In this document: positions 1 to 13,400 of the stretch, piece after piece
How positions within the stretch are numbered: position 1 is the stretch's first letter
Layout of the letters: the number at the start of each line of letters is the position of its first letter
Origin: Tamarix chinensis
Taxonomy: Eukaryota; Streptophyta; Magnoliopsida; Caryophyllales; Tamaricaceae
Assembly: GCA_030549775.1 (NCBI GenBank)
Contig: CM060175.1
Location: 18,272,212 to 18,336,211 of the forward strand
Reading direction: 5' to 3'
Length of the DNA stretch: 64,000 nt
Position numbers and translations under genes: made by a program
Notes under the pieces: generated by a model
Told to the model about the DNA's origin: nothing
The model's input: only the letters and a program-made list of their open reading frames with translations
Databases searched by the model: none

Positions 1-400
1 AATAATTTGTTTTGTAACAAAATATAACTCAAAATCAAAGTCGTAGCCACACGACAAAGTTAAAATAAAAAACGAATCTAAAATATTAAAAATCAATATA
101 TAAGAAAGAACGGAAATAAATATTTTTAAACAGAAATCGAAATCATATAAATATAATAAAATCATAGTCAGGAAAGAATTTATCCAAAATGCTTCGCAAG
201 GACAATGATTTATTAAATTATAATATGAATTCTAAATTGTCGTTAAATCCATAAAATGAATTGAAATTAAAATAATTAAATATTTTCATCAAATTATGCT
301 AATAAAATTATTAAGCTTAATAAAATTAAAATTTGAAAATATAGGGTACTACATAACCCATTTTAGGATAGTTGCTTGTCGATCTTAGTCTCCTAATGGA
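1..400. other. AT-rich sequence, no gene seen
   Basis: Strongly AT-rich sequence with no open frame of note and no recognisable domain. It lies just beyond the 3' side of the copia relic (minus orientation) and may be more of that decayed element, but I see nothing diagnostic. Confidence 0.5.
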
Positions 401-1800
401 TTTTCGTACTTCCTAAGGGGCTTTAAGGACATTGAACTCCTGGGGTTTTATTTTCTTAGGCTCAAAATATTCACTCTCCATTTCCTCAACTTAGTTCCTT
501 TGCATCTCTTCATCAAAGTCAGAATGTGCCTCAACCATCTTTTTTGGATTAGCCTTTCTCATTAAGTCTTCTTCTTTGGCATAATTACTAGATTCTGAAG
601 TTCATCCAGTCTCTCATCTCTAATTAAATCATTGATGTTTTGGTCTTGAAAGAACACATCATTCCAACTTTAGATGATCTTATTACCTCTTGGGGCATAC
701 AACTTGTGGCTATTCTTTTATTCACCATATCTGATGAAAATGCACTAACAAGCCTTCTCATCTAATTTTGACCTCAAATGTGGACAAACACTCAACAACC
801 TAACACCCTCATGGAGTTTTATCTTACATTCCTATCAAGCCACACTTCGTTAGCCACTTCACCATTTAGAGGATTTGATGGAGATAAGTTGATAAGGTGG
901 TATATTGTGTGTAGAGCTTCTACTAAGAATGATCTTGGAAGTTCTGCATGTGAGAGTAGGTACCTTATCCTTTCAATTAATGTGTGGTTCATCCATTATG
1001 CTAACTCATTATGTGAGAGTAGGGATTTTATGAATGATTTTCTCATGTTGGATTCTATGAGCCTTACAGTATTCATCAAACGGCCCAAGGTATCGACTGT
1101 CATTTTCCATTTGAATACAATTCCTATTCCTCCATATCTCATGATCTACTTTAGCATGAAATACTTTGGAATTGATCAAAACTTGATCCTTTGTCTTCAT
1201 AAGATATGCTTAGAGATTCCTTGAGAAGTCATTGATGAATGCCACAAAGTATGACAATCCACCCAATGGCTTCACCTATATTGGACCATATAAGTTCAAG
1301 AACACCCAAGCAAGTTTTCTTAATACCCGTTTGATGACACTCTTGACGAAATGGGCTTTGTTTTGCTACCATAGTACACAATGAGTGCATTAGCCAACCT
1401 TTTCCCCTTGGACCTTTGGCAAAATACCTCAACTGGTGAGAATTTTTGCACTCTTCTCACTCATATTCCCGAGCCTATAATGTCATACATCATAAGAGTC
1501 TTCCATAGAGTTAACTTCAACCAAAAGATACACCTTCACCTAAGTTTGATATAGTGAGCAACACTTGCTCTCCTAGATACTACCAATGACTCCTTTGTTA
1601 ATTTCCATAGAATTTTTCCAAACTAACTTATATAGCCTTCATCATCAAGTTTTCCAACTAAGATAAGGATCATTTTCAAGTCTAGAGTATGTCTGACTTC
1701 TTTGAGTTGCAAGGTATAACCCAAGACGATCTTTAGTCATATAATCCCTATACCGACTATCTTTGAGGCACCGTCATTTCCCATTCACAGCTCATAGAAG
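400..1800 (-). pseudogene. Ty1/copia retrotransposon pol relic (GAG-pre-integrase and integrase)
   Basis: Reading the minus strand from about 1500 downwards gives a broken copia polyprotein in the normal domain order. RLGNMSEKSAKIL near 1440-1490 matches the GAG-pre-integrase RLGHMSEKG motif. LELIWSNI (about 1280-1310) followed, after a frameshift, by GLSYFVAFINDFSR (about 1220-1262) matches the start of the integrase core (LELIHSDICGP...YFVTFIDDFSR). FDEYCKAHRIQHEK (about 1020-1080) matches the EF..FC...GI.H segment. MNHTLIERIRYLLSHAELP and the ALHTIYHLINLSPS stretch follow down to about 850. Several frames and stop codons are needed to follow it, so it is dead. No RT or RNase H part and no LTRs were recognised. 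Domain matches are from family knowledge, the frame breaks are seen directly, and the outer limits are approximate. Confidence 0.85.
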
Positions 1801-2680
1801 TTTTTAGATGTGTATGAGGAGAAGAAATTATTGTGCATTGAGTAATTGTATTATTTTATCTTGGTTTTCCCTTTATATTTCATCCTAATAAAGAAATTGG
1901 TTAAGTATCAACCTTTTAGCATGAAATACACCTTTCTTAATATTAAGGTAATTAGTGGACTTTAAAGATATTTTAGTCATTTTATGTGCATTTATACTAG
2001 TTATTTAATTTGATTTTATAAGTAAATCCCTGATTGAATTAAATATTAGCTATTGGTCCTTATCTCAAATAATTAGAGTTAATATACATCAATATCTGAT
2101 TTTTATTCGGCCTTTCATGGCATGGAACTTGGGATTTAATGCCTCAATCATATGGCTTGGGCTTTAATACCTTAATAACTTTCCTTGGTCTTTAATTCCT
2201 CATATTATCAATTGGGCTTTAATAACATGTTAATGGGCCTTTGTGCTCTAAATAGTTGAGTATTGATTCTTCTATGGATCAAGTGCGTGGATAATATTGG
2301 AATTTAATAAAATAGTTGGTTTATTTTTATGGAAGTGACTAAGTGATATTCTATCGCCTTTTCTCTTGTTTGAACTAAATATTTGATAAAACATTAATCA
2401 CTTAAAGTGAAAGATCTTGAGTTATGACTTGTATCACTCAGAGTAGCTATTGGAGTTGGTTTGGTATCCACTTGATACCATTATGGTATTTTCTATTTTG
2501 TGATCCTAGATACCTTACGAGGTTTAGAGAGGCCTTCTTCTACTCTATAAGTGCATTGATATATTTCATCCTTAAAGGGGTATGCATACTTAGCTAATTA
2601 GGAGTCTTATTATTTGGTATTCTGGTTATGTTTCTGGGTGGACTAGCTAGAGCTAGTATCATTTGAGTACTAGATTAGTT

Positions 2681-2685
2681 GTTAT
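2681..2685. repeat. Target-site duplication of E1, left copy (GTTAT)
   Basis: GTTAT abuts the TGTAATACCC terminus. The matching copy is at 7200-7204, directly after GGGGTATTTTA. The pair defines the exact ends of E1. Confidence 0.85.
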
Positions 2686-2785
2686 TGTAATACCCCCAAA
2701 TATACTCCTGAAAAATTTCGTTTAATTTAAAAGAATTTAACATAAACGAATAGATAAAATAGTAAACTCAGGGGCATTACCGCCA

Positions 2786-2831
2786 CACTTAGTACCAGAT
2801 CAGTTCACTCCTACCGTCCCGGTACTAAGTG
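2786..2831. repeat. Subterminal hairpin of E1 (11-bp perfect stem)
   Basis: CACTTAGTACC (2786-2796) and GGTACTAAGTG (2821-2831) are perfect inverse complements separated by 24 nt. The same block, preceded by CGCCA, recurs at the same place in E2 (18037-18082) and E3 (41170-41215). In the inferred transcript orientation it lies about 100 nt inside the 3' end of the LTR. Confidence 0.8.
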
Positions 2832-3388
2832 CTAAGGCTAGATAAGGTTAATCCTCAAATACGAGACGTTAATAAAACACCAGTCATTAGTGAAATACAA
2901 GACAGACAGAATCAAAATGCGGAAGTTAAAAGTTACAAACCAAAAGTACAGTTTTAAAGTTCCAAATGTCTGAAACATCGTACACAAGAAATAAATTTAG
3001 ATATAAAGACATAGGAAAGATAAGACGGGCGATAGACTCTAGCCACGTCACTCTCAACCCCAAGCTACGTCTGGGCTCAACACTCAGTCCCGCCTGATGC
3101 CTCGTAAGTTTCAAAGGCATCGAAGATAGAATCACCAACTTGCACTAAATTAGAGGGGCCTTCTACTTGTGGGAATGAGCATCACCCATGAAACTGGTGG
3201 TCAGTACGCTACATACTGAGTAAAGTAACCATATAACCAAGGCCAACACATAGGGACATATAACATAATCACAATCACATGATAGCACACAATTACTCAG
3301 GTAAATAAAGGCCCACATTGTTTATTTATTCTCTGGATAATACTTGTTTCAAACCATAATTCCTATCAATCCATGTGAGTACGAGAAC

Positions 3389-3735
3389 CCCACTATTATA
3401 GCCGGTGGATCGGTCACTTATAGGGCAAAACGCACCTGACCACTATTATACACCGGTGGATCGGTCTCCAAGGCAAAACGCTCCTGGCCACTATTATGCC
3501 GGTGGATCGGTCTGGCCCCAACTCTCATGGTTTTCCACTATAAGTACTTAATATCTTTTACACAAATTATCACATTAGGGTTTGTTTTATTGAGCTCGGG
3601 ATCCTCCACTATTATAGCTGGTGGGCCGATCACTTGCGGGACGAAGTTCACACCACTATTATTTGTCGGTGGATCGGTTACTTATAGGGTAAAAACCCTA
3701 ACTACTATTACTAACTGGTGGATTGGCTAGACCCG
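3389..3735. repeat. Box array of E1: six copies of CCACTATTATA..CGGTGGATCGGT
   Basis: Copies start near 3391, 3439, 3488, 3607, 3652 and 3702, with unequal spacing of about 45-120 bp. Each reads CCACTATTAT, then a few variable bases, then a CGGTGGATCGGT-like end. Most are followed by a short text such as 'gcaaaacgc(a/t)cctg'. The same array is present in E2 and E3. Confidence 0.8.
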
Positions 3736-4949
3736 GCTCAATACTCTTCCACTTTACATGATTAGTATTTTACCATATCTTATTCAACAGATTCTGCCCT
3801 AGACATGCATGGCTAACTCCAACTATACTTATCCTCCTAAGAGGACCTGTCTCATATCTTGAGACATCGGCGCCTCCTAACTCATCCGAAATCCTTCCCT
3901 TAATCCGCTTTCTCACGCCATGAACCCGTCTCCTAAGTGTGTGGGTCTAGGCTCACCACCTTATTCCCCAAAGTCCACTCACCGCCTTCCCTTAGGGTTT
4001 TCTCTAGAAACCCTAACTTGGGCCTATATGGCCTATCCCTCTTCTGCCTCGTACCACCTAGACTTATTTTAGCACCACTACACATTACGACCCTTCATTT
4101 CAACCCTCACTTCATGTCCCACTCATTCTCACGTATTTTATTATTCTCTTTTTCTTCTTTCCCCTACTCAAATTAGGGTTCCCTCTAAACTCTAGCCTAG
4201 TTTCCTATGCACCCTTGTTTTGGTCCACGTACTATTTTTCTCCCAAAGCCCCCAAACACCCAAACGATACTTCTCTCACCTTCCACACTCCCCAAGGCAT
4301 CTTTCCATAAGTAAGGTTCGCCCCCATGGGGACCTTACCCACCCCATGCAAACTCTAGTTCCTCCTATTTCCCCCACTAGCCAACTTACTTCCCCTTGGT
4401 TATCTTTCCTTCCCAATTTTCTTTTTCATGTTCCCAAACCACATCACCACATCAATACCCTAGTATGCATGTCCTAAGGCCACATCATATCACAACTTGT
4501 AGCACATCCACATTAATACATAACAAAAGCAATCACATGGACGTACTTCAAATTCCAAGCTGAGCTACACATAAAACAGGTAAGGTGATATCATGTAAAA
4601 CACAACGTATAATCATGCAAGGCAACCAAGGCAAGTATATCACATATCACGCAAGCGGCCTTAGCTATACCCTTACCTAAATCGTCGCCGGGCTTGGAGC
4701 ATGCTCCTACTCCTCCTGGGGGTTTTGACTCGATTTACCTATAAGAGGGAAATAGTATAGGTTAATCTCCCTCTATCGGAATTACCAGAATTCCTTCCTT
4801 ACCCCTATCATGGCCTAATACTAAGGCTAATATTAATAATAGTAGTTTATAATCAAAAGGTAGGGTTGTTATTATTCTCAAGATACTTAATTGAATCACT
4901 ACTAATCAAGTAAGTTTTAGTAATACTCATAGTATTAAGTAAGGGTTTC

Positions 4950-5211
4950 AGTTTTACTAATAACAATATTATTAATAATACTAATAATATTAATAACAAT
5001 ATTAATAAAAATAAGGATACTAATAATAATAATAATAATGGTGATAATATTAATAATTATTAGAATACTAATAATAATAATAATAATAGAGATAATAACA
5101 ATGATAATAATAGTTAGAGTAGTAAACATAGTAATGAGAATACTAATAATTATGATAATCATAACAATAGTAATAATAATAATGGTAATGATAATAATAA
5201 TAATAATAGTG

Positions 5212-5281
<70 letters not shown>

Positions 5282-5767
5282 GAACAACAACAACAACAAC
5301 AACAATAGAGACAATGGTAGTAGTAATATTAATAACGATAGCAATAACAATAATAATAGGAATAATAATAATGATAATAATAGTATTAATAATAATAATA
5401 ACAATGATAATAATGATGATGATAATAGTAGTGGAAATGATAATAATGTGATGATAATAACGATAAGGATAATAATAATAATAATAACAACAACAACAAC
5501 AACAACAACAACCACCACCATGCCCATGATAGTAATACTAATAATAATGATAATGATAATAACGATAGTAATAACATCCTTAGTAATAAGAATACTAAAA
5601 TTAATAATAATAGTAGAGGTAATGACAATGATAATAATGGTTAGAATAATAAACATAATAATAATAAAAATAATAATAATAATAATAGTAGTAGTAGTAG
5701 TAGTAGTAATAATGATACTGATGATAATAATAATAATAATAATAGTAGAAATAATCATAATAATGAC

Positions 5768-5801
<34 letters not shown>

Positions 5802-5875
5802 GTAGAAATAATCATATTAATGATAATAATAATAATCATAATAATACTAATAATAATAGTTAATAATATTAAAAT
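4950..5875. repeat. AAT-dominated microsatellite tract of E1
   Basis: About 0.9 kb of imperfect trinucleotide repeats, mostly AAT mixed with AAC, AGT and GAT. The longest pure run is near 5214-5281. Long open frames here (poly-Ile, poly-Leu, poly-Thr) are artefacts of the 3-bp period and are not genes. Confidence 0.95.
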
Positions 5876-6349
5876 CATTAAACTTTTATTATTCAGGGTT
5901 TAGGGTTCAAGGAGGTGGGAGGCAACCTGTCTGGGTGGTGGTGCCGGTGGCGGCGGCGGAGGGAGGAAGAAGTGGAGAGGTGGATATGGAGGCTAGGGAA
6001 GAGGGAAGTATGGGGAAATGGAGGTGTGGGGTGGTAGGGCAGGATTCCCTGGTTGTTTTGGGGGTTTAGGTGGTGCTGCAGGCGGCGGTATGGGCAGCGC
6101 TGGCGGCGCGGGGGTCGAATGGGCTGTTCGGGGAGGAAGTTTCGCACGGCCGGGGTGGCTCGTGCAGGGCAAGGCAGGGGAGGCTGGTGGTTGGGTTGTG
6201 TAGAAGGCAGTGCAGGGAGAATTTTGGTGGCTGGGTCGGGCGGCAAAGGCAGCCGATGGTGGCGAAACAGGTGGCTAAACAGGCGGTGGTCACTAGATTA
6301 GTTTTCTGGGCTGCCAAAATCCAAACTTGAATATGGCAGCCCTCAGGGC

Positions 6350-6357
6350 TATTTATA
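6350..6357 (-). promoter_or_regulatory. TATA box of LTR E1
   Basis: The minus strand reads TATAAATA followed by GCCC. Matching boxes sit at the same position in E2 (21416-21423, minus) and E4 (62936-62943, plus), always just upstream of the GC-rich Ser/Pro-coding segment. This makes it the likely LTR promoter and sets the transcribed strand. Confidence 0.7.
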
Positions 6358-7199
6358 AGCCAATTGAGGGGTAAAACGACAAAGGAAGGTGGGAGAGTAG
6401 GGGGGAAGGGGTATGGTGCTCCGGCCGACGAGGATGGGCCGGCGCAGGTCTACGGGGGTAAGCCATGTTTGTTGGGAAAGGGGGATGGTGCGAGCAGGGG
6501 AGGGAATGGCCGACCGAGACGAAATGATAGGGAGAACGACGAGAAAGAGAGGAGGAGAACGGTGGGTCAAACGGCACAATTGGAGGTAGAAAATCCGTCC
6601 CCAATTTGGGAGTTGCAGGCGTGTCGGGGGGAAGAAGACGGCACAGGGGGAGGGAGAAGGCTGGACCGACGGTCCAGGGAGAAAGAAGAAAGAAAGAAAG
6701 AAAAATAGGCCGAACCGGTCGGGAGAGGGAAGGAGGGGCGCGGGGGTGCTGGGCCGCGCAGGGGAAGGGAGGAGTTGGGATAGCAGCCGACCCAGGTAGG
6801 GGGAAGAAGGAGAAAAAAAGGAAGAAAAGGAAAGGAAGTAAAAGGAAAAAGAGAGGGAAAAAAGGGAAAAAAAAGAAAAAGGGAAAAGAAGGGGAAAAGG
6901 TGGATTAGCGTAATCAAATATATTTTGGGTAATTTGGGATATGTAATAAAATATAATTATTACAATAATGATTAAATTATCTTTTTAGGCTAATTTAGGG
7001 TTTTTGGAAGAATTTCCTTAAATTCTACTTTAATTAGCAGAATACTCAAATTTTTCCTATTTAAAAATTATTTATAATTTCTCCTAGATTTAGCTTAATT
7101 AATTCCCTCTTATTTAATAAAAGTAGTTTATTTAATTAATTTTCCTAATAATTTCTTATTTGGCCATGATTTCCTAAATTAGGGTTTTGGGGTATTTTA

Positions 7200-7204
7200 G
7201 TTAT
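7200..7204. repeat. Target-site duplication of E1, right copy (GTTAT)
   Basis: GTTAT follows the terminal GGGGTATTTTA of E1. It equals the 5 bp before the left terminus. Confidence 0.85.
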
Positions 7205-10033
7205 TGTTTCTTCGAGTCTCTGTCTTCAAGTTAATATAATATATTAGTTGTAATCACGATAATAAAATATAATAATCAATGAATCTCATATATCCGTACA
7301 TTTTTATTACATTATTTTCTACATGATAGTTGAGTTTTATTCTACTCAATTGACATCAATATGTAAGCATGTTATTATATGTTCAATTAATTTTTTTTCT
7401 TGGGCCTCGTACATAATGTTATCTCTTCATTATAGTTGTATTACTCAGTATAAGATGCATATTGATACTACACATTTGTAGATGTTGCATCGTAGGTATA
7501 TAATGATGATCCTACCAACTTTAAGGAGGTTCCTAAGGTGAAGTGATACGAGTTTATACCCGAGGGTTAGGGCATAGAGTTATATCTATTTAAGGTCGCA
7601 CATGTTATGTGCCCTAGATTTTAGGTATCTTTTTTGGACTCTTCATCTCTTCTATCCTCTTATCTCTTTTCATGTATTATATTATCTAGAATATGTACTC
7701 TGTACCTTTTTTTATTACGCTCAATTATTAAAGTCTTTTACTATCTATATCTATTTCTGTAAGTTTTGATTTATTTTTATAATTTTGTATCCTTGCACTT
7801 AGTGCACAAAAGGGTATAAACCAAACTCGCTCCAAGTGTGGCGATAACACCCGCTATATTATGTTAATTCTTCCTCTTAAAAAATAGTAGCAAAGGTTAC
7901 ATTTATTATTAAAAAAATTTATTTTATAGAAATATTAATAATAAAATATTGGGTATTACACCACATCCAACAAAGAAAATGTGTTCCTTATACCTAATAT
8001 ATGTTAGGCATAATGCTAGATGTAACTTATACTAAGAGATCTTGTGTAAGAAGCATTTTACTCCACAATGTTAGAGGAGAGAATATATATACATTATAAA
8101 ACACAGGATTAAAAGTCTAGAAAATGATAGATATCCTAATAACTATATTCTAACACCAACTTGAATAAATACTCCCCATAAGCAATCACATCGAAAGCAT
8201 TAGTTAGCAATTACCTACAAAGTAAGACGGTAACTGTTCGTAGGAATGAGCAATAACAATGAAAAGGATGGTCAATATTTACATATTGAATAAAATAATA
8301 ATACACATAATAAGAACAATGATATACGTACATCATACACATAAAAACTCTACACGTGCACTTAATTCGGGAAATGAGATGTTTCATGAGAGGAATCAAA
8401 ACGGTTCCATGGTAAATTATTATACATTTCAATTACTTAGTTTTATTGAGTTTAAGGGCCCCACTTTTCATAATTAGTGGAATAGTGTTAATAATACCAA
8501 CCCTAAGGTATAACACTACTAGCCATTATATATTCTCATCCAGTGGAATGGATTTGTAAAATCCCTGAACATAACGCTTCAAACCACTATTCCAGTGTGG
8601 TGAAATAGACTAGTATGGTCCTAGTGTATAAAGCTACTGGCTACTATTCTCGTTTAGTTAAATGGACATATAAAATTGGTTCTCACGCAAAAATATTTCA
8701 CTTTAGTTATTAGTGTTTTATTAGACTTGTTGGTTATCTCATTAATGTCATTCATACTTAAGATAATATACAAGGAACAACAAATATAACTACAAGTAAT
8801 TTAGGTCATTCTCTAAGGGCTCGAGAAAAGGACCACAACCCCCCGATGAAACCCTAATTTCACAAGATAAACATAATTTCTCCCATAATACTCTCTAAAT
8901 AATTAAATTTACCACAACACCTTAAAATTTCATTATCAGCAACATATCCAAAAATCATGTCCTGACTTGAATGTGATCATGAGCACGCCGCTAGAGTTAT
9001 TATTCTTAATTTAAGTAATTCTCTCATTTTATCAGTCTTATGCTACCCATAATTAACCTAAGTATTTCACATAAAGTTCTAAAATATTTAGAACCAATAA
9101 CTCTTTAGAAAAGCTAAAACTCCATATTTCACCCAAACTGAATAAAATATTTCCTATCTTGCTTAAATATCTACAATTTCTAATTTTACTTAGTTGTGTC
9201 ATAGTCAGCTTACACTCTAACATGTTACATAGGAATTAAATTATCAAACCCTCAATGCTTACCATTCCATAATTTTTTTTTGAAAAAAATAAAATCATAA
9301 AATGACCCAAATACCTTTAAGATAACAACTTGCTCACATATTTTACAAAAACCTACAAGTCCTAATATTCTCAACCTCTAATCCTCAACATATTCATCAC
9401 AATAATACTTAATCATGCTTACCACTCAATTTCCATTATCAAAACAATATATCATACTTACATGATTAGGGTTGCACAGTAAGGCTTAATCAAGCAATAG
9501 GACATAAGCTCATAATTTTGCATAACAACCATAATTTTATAATATGATACATCATGAACATGGCATAACATTAAAAACATAATTCCCACAATTAGGCTAT
9601 AACAACATGATTTTAAGAAAAAGAATCATATTAACATAGCATTACATGTATTAAACACAAAACATCGAAATCCCTTAACTAATGACATGTATCTAGCCAA
9701 ATGTCACCTGTCTCTAAGCAATATTTACTTCTAATTAACTCCTCCTATACTTTGATCACCTAGCAAGATAGACAAAAAAAGGTTTAGGAAAATTAATTGA
9801 GATAAATATGGTATAAATAAGGAAGGAAATGAATGATAGAAAGGGATCATATGGTGTGGTGTAGTAGTTGGGAGTTGCATGAGATCTTAACGCAGCAAAT
9901 TAATGGGGAGTTGTGTGAGACCTTGACGCAGTTAAAGGGGGTTGTGTGAGATGTAAGCGAATATGGTGGTGTGGCTTTGTGAGGTAATGATAGCGGTGTG
10001 GTGTGGGTTGTTGTCGAAATGGTGGTGGTGCAA

Positions 10034-10440
10034 CACTACAAGATATAGAGTCAAATAGGGCAATATTATTTACCATATTAGATAAAAATATTGCCCTATT
10101 AGTCTAACAGGGGAGAAAAAAATTGATCTAATATTTCCCTATTATTTGCATCCTATTAGGGTTATAAGAATAAAAAATTTAATTGCACTATTTGTTTTCA
10201 CTCTAATGGGGTAATTGTAATTATCCTATTTAATTGTTGTCAACGGGGGCAATATTATCACCTTATTTGAGTTGAACCTACTAGGAGAACTTTTAAAATA
10301 TTACCCTATTTGAGTTACCTATTAGGGAAAAAGTATTGCCCTATTTAGCTTACTTATTAGGGAAAAAATATTTCCCTATTTGAGTTAACTATTAGGGCGA
10401 AAATATTGCCCTATTTAATTCCTTAAACATTTTTCATATT
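10034..10440 (+). repeat. CACTA-1 left TIR and subterminal repeat array
   Basis: After the CACTACAA terminus come many copies of a roughly 13-bp motif, ATTGCCCTATTT or its complement (for example near 10060, 10088, 10305, 10337, 10371 and 10406). In CACTA elements such arrays bind the TNPA-type protein. Here that role is inferred from the family. Confidence 0.85.
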
Positions 10441-13400
10441 TTATTCTAATAATTTATCTGTATATTATAAACTAGAGTAATAAAGTTTCACATAATCAAT
10501 TTGACATGAGAAAAAAGATTATATATTGAACATTAAAAAATAGATATAATATATTAAGCAATAATGTATATGCATCAATGATTTTCATATAGTAATATCC
10601 AATCAAATATGGTCAAACTACAAATGTTGACTATGGAATAATAACAAAAACAAAATAATTTGGTAAATTCCTTGTTTATGATACTAGTTTCACATCCTAA
10701 AAGAAAACAAGTTGAAACTAATCCACATCGATCAAAGCATGTGCAATCCTATAGCAACTTCATAAGTTTTAGCTTTTACTTCGACATAACCCTTGTCTTT
10801 CACTTGAATGTTGTCCTACTACAAAAAAAAAGGAAGAAGAAGAAGAACAATAGATGTAGTTATTGACAATAATATTGAAATATTATTGTCCTACTTATGA
10901 AAGCAAATAAACACGGCATAGAAGGACATCTTTAATATTCCAGTCACGTTATTTAGATGTATTCCACCGTAATTACATATATACCTGCAAATATGTACCC
11001 ATTAGTTGTGTACATAATGTTTCACATACAATACTCTTTGTGCTAAAAAAAATTACAAATAGTGAGATCAGAAGTAGTAATACCTAATGAAATTAAATGA
11101 AAGATATGAACATTTTTAAATCTTCAACCAAGATTAACTATTATTGGGAACATTCAAGCCTGTGGAAATATATTTGGAACTTTTGAAATGTATTTATAGA
11201 TATAAATACTCATTATTTAATTGAATTTTAATACATAAAAAATTAACATAACTTAAAAAAAAATAAGACTAACCTTAAGATAAAAAATGATCCATGAAAT
11301 CCTGAACCTTTGCTATTTTTGCTTTGAATTTAGCATAGATCTTATCCTCTCTTTCCAAAGCTTCTTCCTCTTTCTTTTGAGCATTAGCTCGTAACTGCTC
11401 CATCACAGCTTTCATCTCAAGCTCACGGGCGCAAGGCTGCTCTATCTCAATTTGCATCTGAGACATAATTGTCCTCCTACCCTTCTGCAGCATTGGATGT
11501 GCTCTTCCTGAGCCACGAGCATATCCACAAGTATGGCCAAGTACAATGTCTTATGCCTCATATTTACTCAAATTATCAATACTCTTCTCTGCCAGCTCCT
11601 TCTAATGCAGCTTTTCAAACTCAATCAATACTAACTCTGCCTCATCATTAAGCTTTCCATTTGCATGCCTATAATTATAAACTTAATTGTTAATTCTATT
11701 TTGAATTAAGATGCCAACAAAAGCATAGATATATATATATTACACCTAATATCAATAGTTTAATATATATATATATATAAGCATATAAACGATTTTATAA
11801 ATATAAGCACAGGTATATATTACACCTCAACATGGGTGCATGTGTCAATTTATACATGGCTAAGTTAATTGGTATCCTGTAGGGACCCCATAAAATTTGT
11901 CAATTTTCGTTGCTAACCACTTCTTATTGACAGTCCGATTGTTTGTTGCAACCTACCAATTAGAAAACTACCAATTATTGGAGGGTCGTCTCATGTATTT
12001 TAGGGGGCTCGTACAAAAGTGAAAAATTAAGCCTCTCACTCGATAATCATGTTATCATTATTTTCACACAAATAAAGTATGATAAATTGGTTAAAATCTT
12101 ACGTTAGAGCTATTATGATATGAACTTTTACTTTGAAAAATATAATACTACTAACATGGACTGAAATAGTGGTGAGCTTAGGATTTAAAATCCACGGCGG
12201 CACCATATGTAATAGGTCATATAATCACGAGATATGAGTAATGTAAAATTTTAATTAAAATAAATAGGATACTACTGACATTGGACTTAAGTATTGGTGA
12301 AGCTAATATTCCCCCCCCCCAGCTTTTTGTAATGTATTTTGATATAACAAAATACTAGTTTATATTATATCAAACATGACAATTTAAATATTGAATTATA
12401 ATTGCTCTAACTAATAAATACCTCTGTTCTCATATCAGTTATTAAAAAAAAATTAGTAATTATGTATGGGATATAATTTATATGCATTAATATAAAATAA
12501 TCAACCGGCTAACTAGATCAATTTTCATATTAATTAAACAATTTTCAAATAGTAGCAAATCTGTCTAAAATAAGAACGCATTATAAAAATAAGTTGCGAA
12601 AAGGGGAATAAATAAATGGACACTAGTGGTGTTACGTGAGATAAGATTTTTTTTTTAAAAAAAGAGAAAAAAGACTCTTTACGTACATTGTGTAACTAAA
12701 CTGATAACAGATATAGAATACTTATGGAGAAGGCATTAAAAAATAAATTGCAATGTATGTAAGGGCCTTTAAACTCAAACATTTGACCTCAAGAATCCAC
12801 GAACAAGTCGTGCCAACGTACTGAAATTATCATAGTATTTGAGGTTGAACTGATAAACTTAATTTATCTCAATTGATGGGGCACTTAAATTTTGGAGACC
12901 CTGTGCAGGGGCTGACCTTAATTACACCGGCATCCTATGAGTTAGCTCATACTAATGTACATGGACACTTCAATCAAAAGACCATCATGTGTTAATCAAT
13001 CTCTACTAATGTCCGATTGTTTGAACAACCTAAAATACATGAGCAAATTTATTTCTACAGCAGAACCAGGAGGAAGCAGAAGCAGGTTTTTTTTTTTTCT
13101 AATTGGTAGTTTTATTTAAGGTTCCACTGGATGAACAGAAATGGACCAACGATGGCTGCCATTTATAGGCAAGAAACTGTCGGTATTTAATGTGCAAGTT
13201 GGTACTACCTTGAAGAAACTAGTAGGTAGCACAACGGTCACTAGCAAAAAGCACTGATCAGAACTCATAATCAATCTCGTTCACTTATGGCTGTCAAAAT
13301 GCTCATCATTCTCCTCCGTTGATAGCACCCTGAAGACTGGATTGTCTTTCATGACTACAGCGTATTAACCAATCGGACTGGATACCATTCTATCAATCTG

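Larger units (their letters stand above)
2686..7199 (-). mobile_element. E1: giant solo LTR, 4,514 bp, TSD GTTAT
   Basis: The element starts TGTAATACCCCC and ends GGGGTATTTTA. It is flanked by identical 5-bp GTTAT duplications at 2681-2685 and 7200-7204. A 5-bp duplication with TG-type inverted termini is the signature of an LTR insertion. There is no gag-pol, primer-binding site or second LTR, so it is a solo LTR. Order of parts on the plus strand: subterminal hairpin (2786-2831), box array (3389-3735), 'GGAGCATGCTCC' palindrome (4696-4707), AAT-rich microsatellite (about 4950-5875), GC- and purine-rich Ser/Pro-coding segment (5890-6910) with a minus-strand TATA box (6350-6357), and an AT-rich end. 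The TATA box and motif order put the transcribed strand on the minus. The Ty3 lineage (Tekay/Del-like, known for long LTRs) is only a guess. Confidence 0.85.
2100..7960 (+). mobile_element. H1: old LTR of the B-like family, split by E1
   Basis: Two arms flank the inserted solo LTR E1 (2686-7199, TSD GTTAT). The left arm (about 2100-2685) resembles LTR B near 39900-40100 and LTR A near 46080-46250: both have the acttaaagtggaag-like segment and then 'ctactctatar..gacctatag' text. The right arm (7205-7960) ends with a GTGGCGATAACACCC motif (about 7845) and the terminus GGGTATTACA. This is the same 3' architecture as LTR B (GTGGCGGTAACACCC, then GGGGTTTATA). The left boundary was not found and no target duplication was seen, so the full extent is inferred. 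Confidence 0.55.

Noticed and set aside
4935..5903. Long open frames of poly-Ile, poly-Leu or poly-Thr on both strands
   Set aside because: They are reading frames through AAT-type trinucleotide repeats, kept open by the 3-bp period. The same applies to 19891-20547.
2686..7960. One 5.3-kb element with both ends TGTAATACCC / GGGTATTACA
   Set aside because: The GTTAT duplication and collinearity with E2 place the E1 end at 7199. The 7205-7960 piece has the B-family 3' end and belongs to H1.
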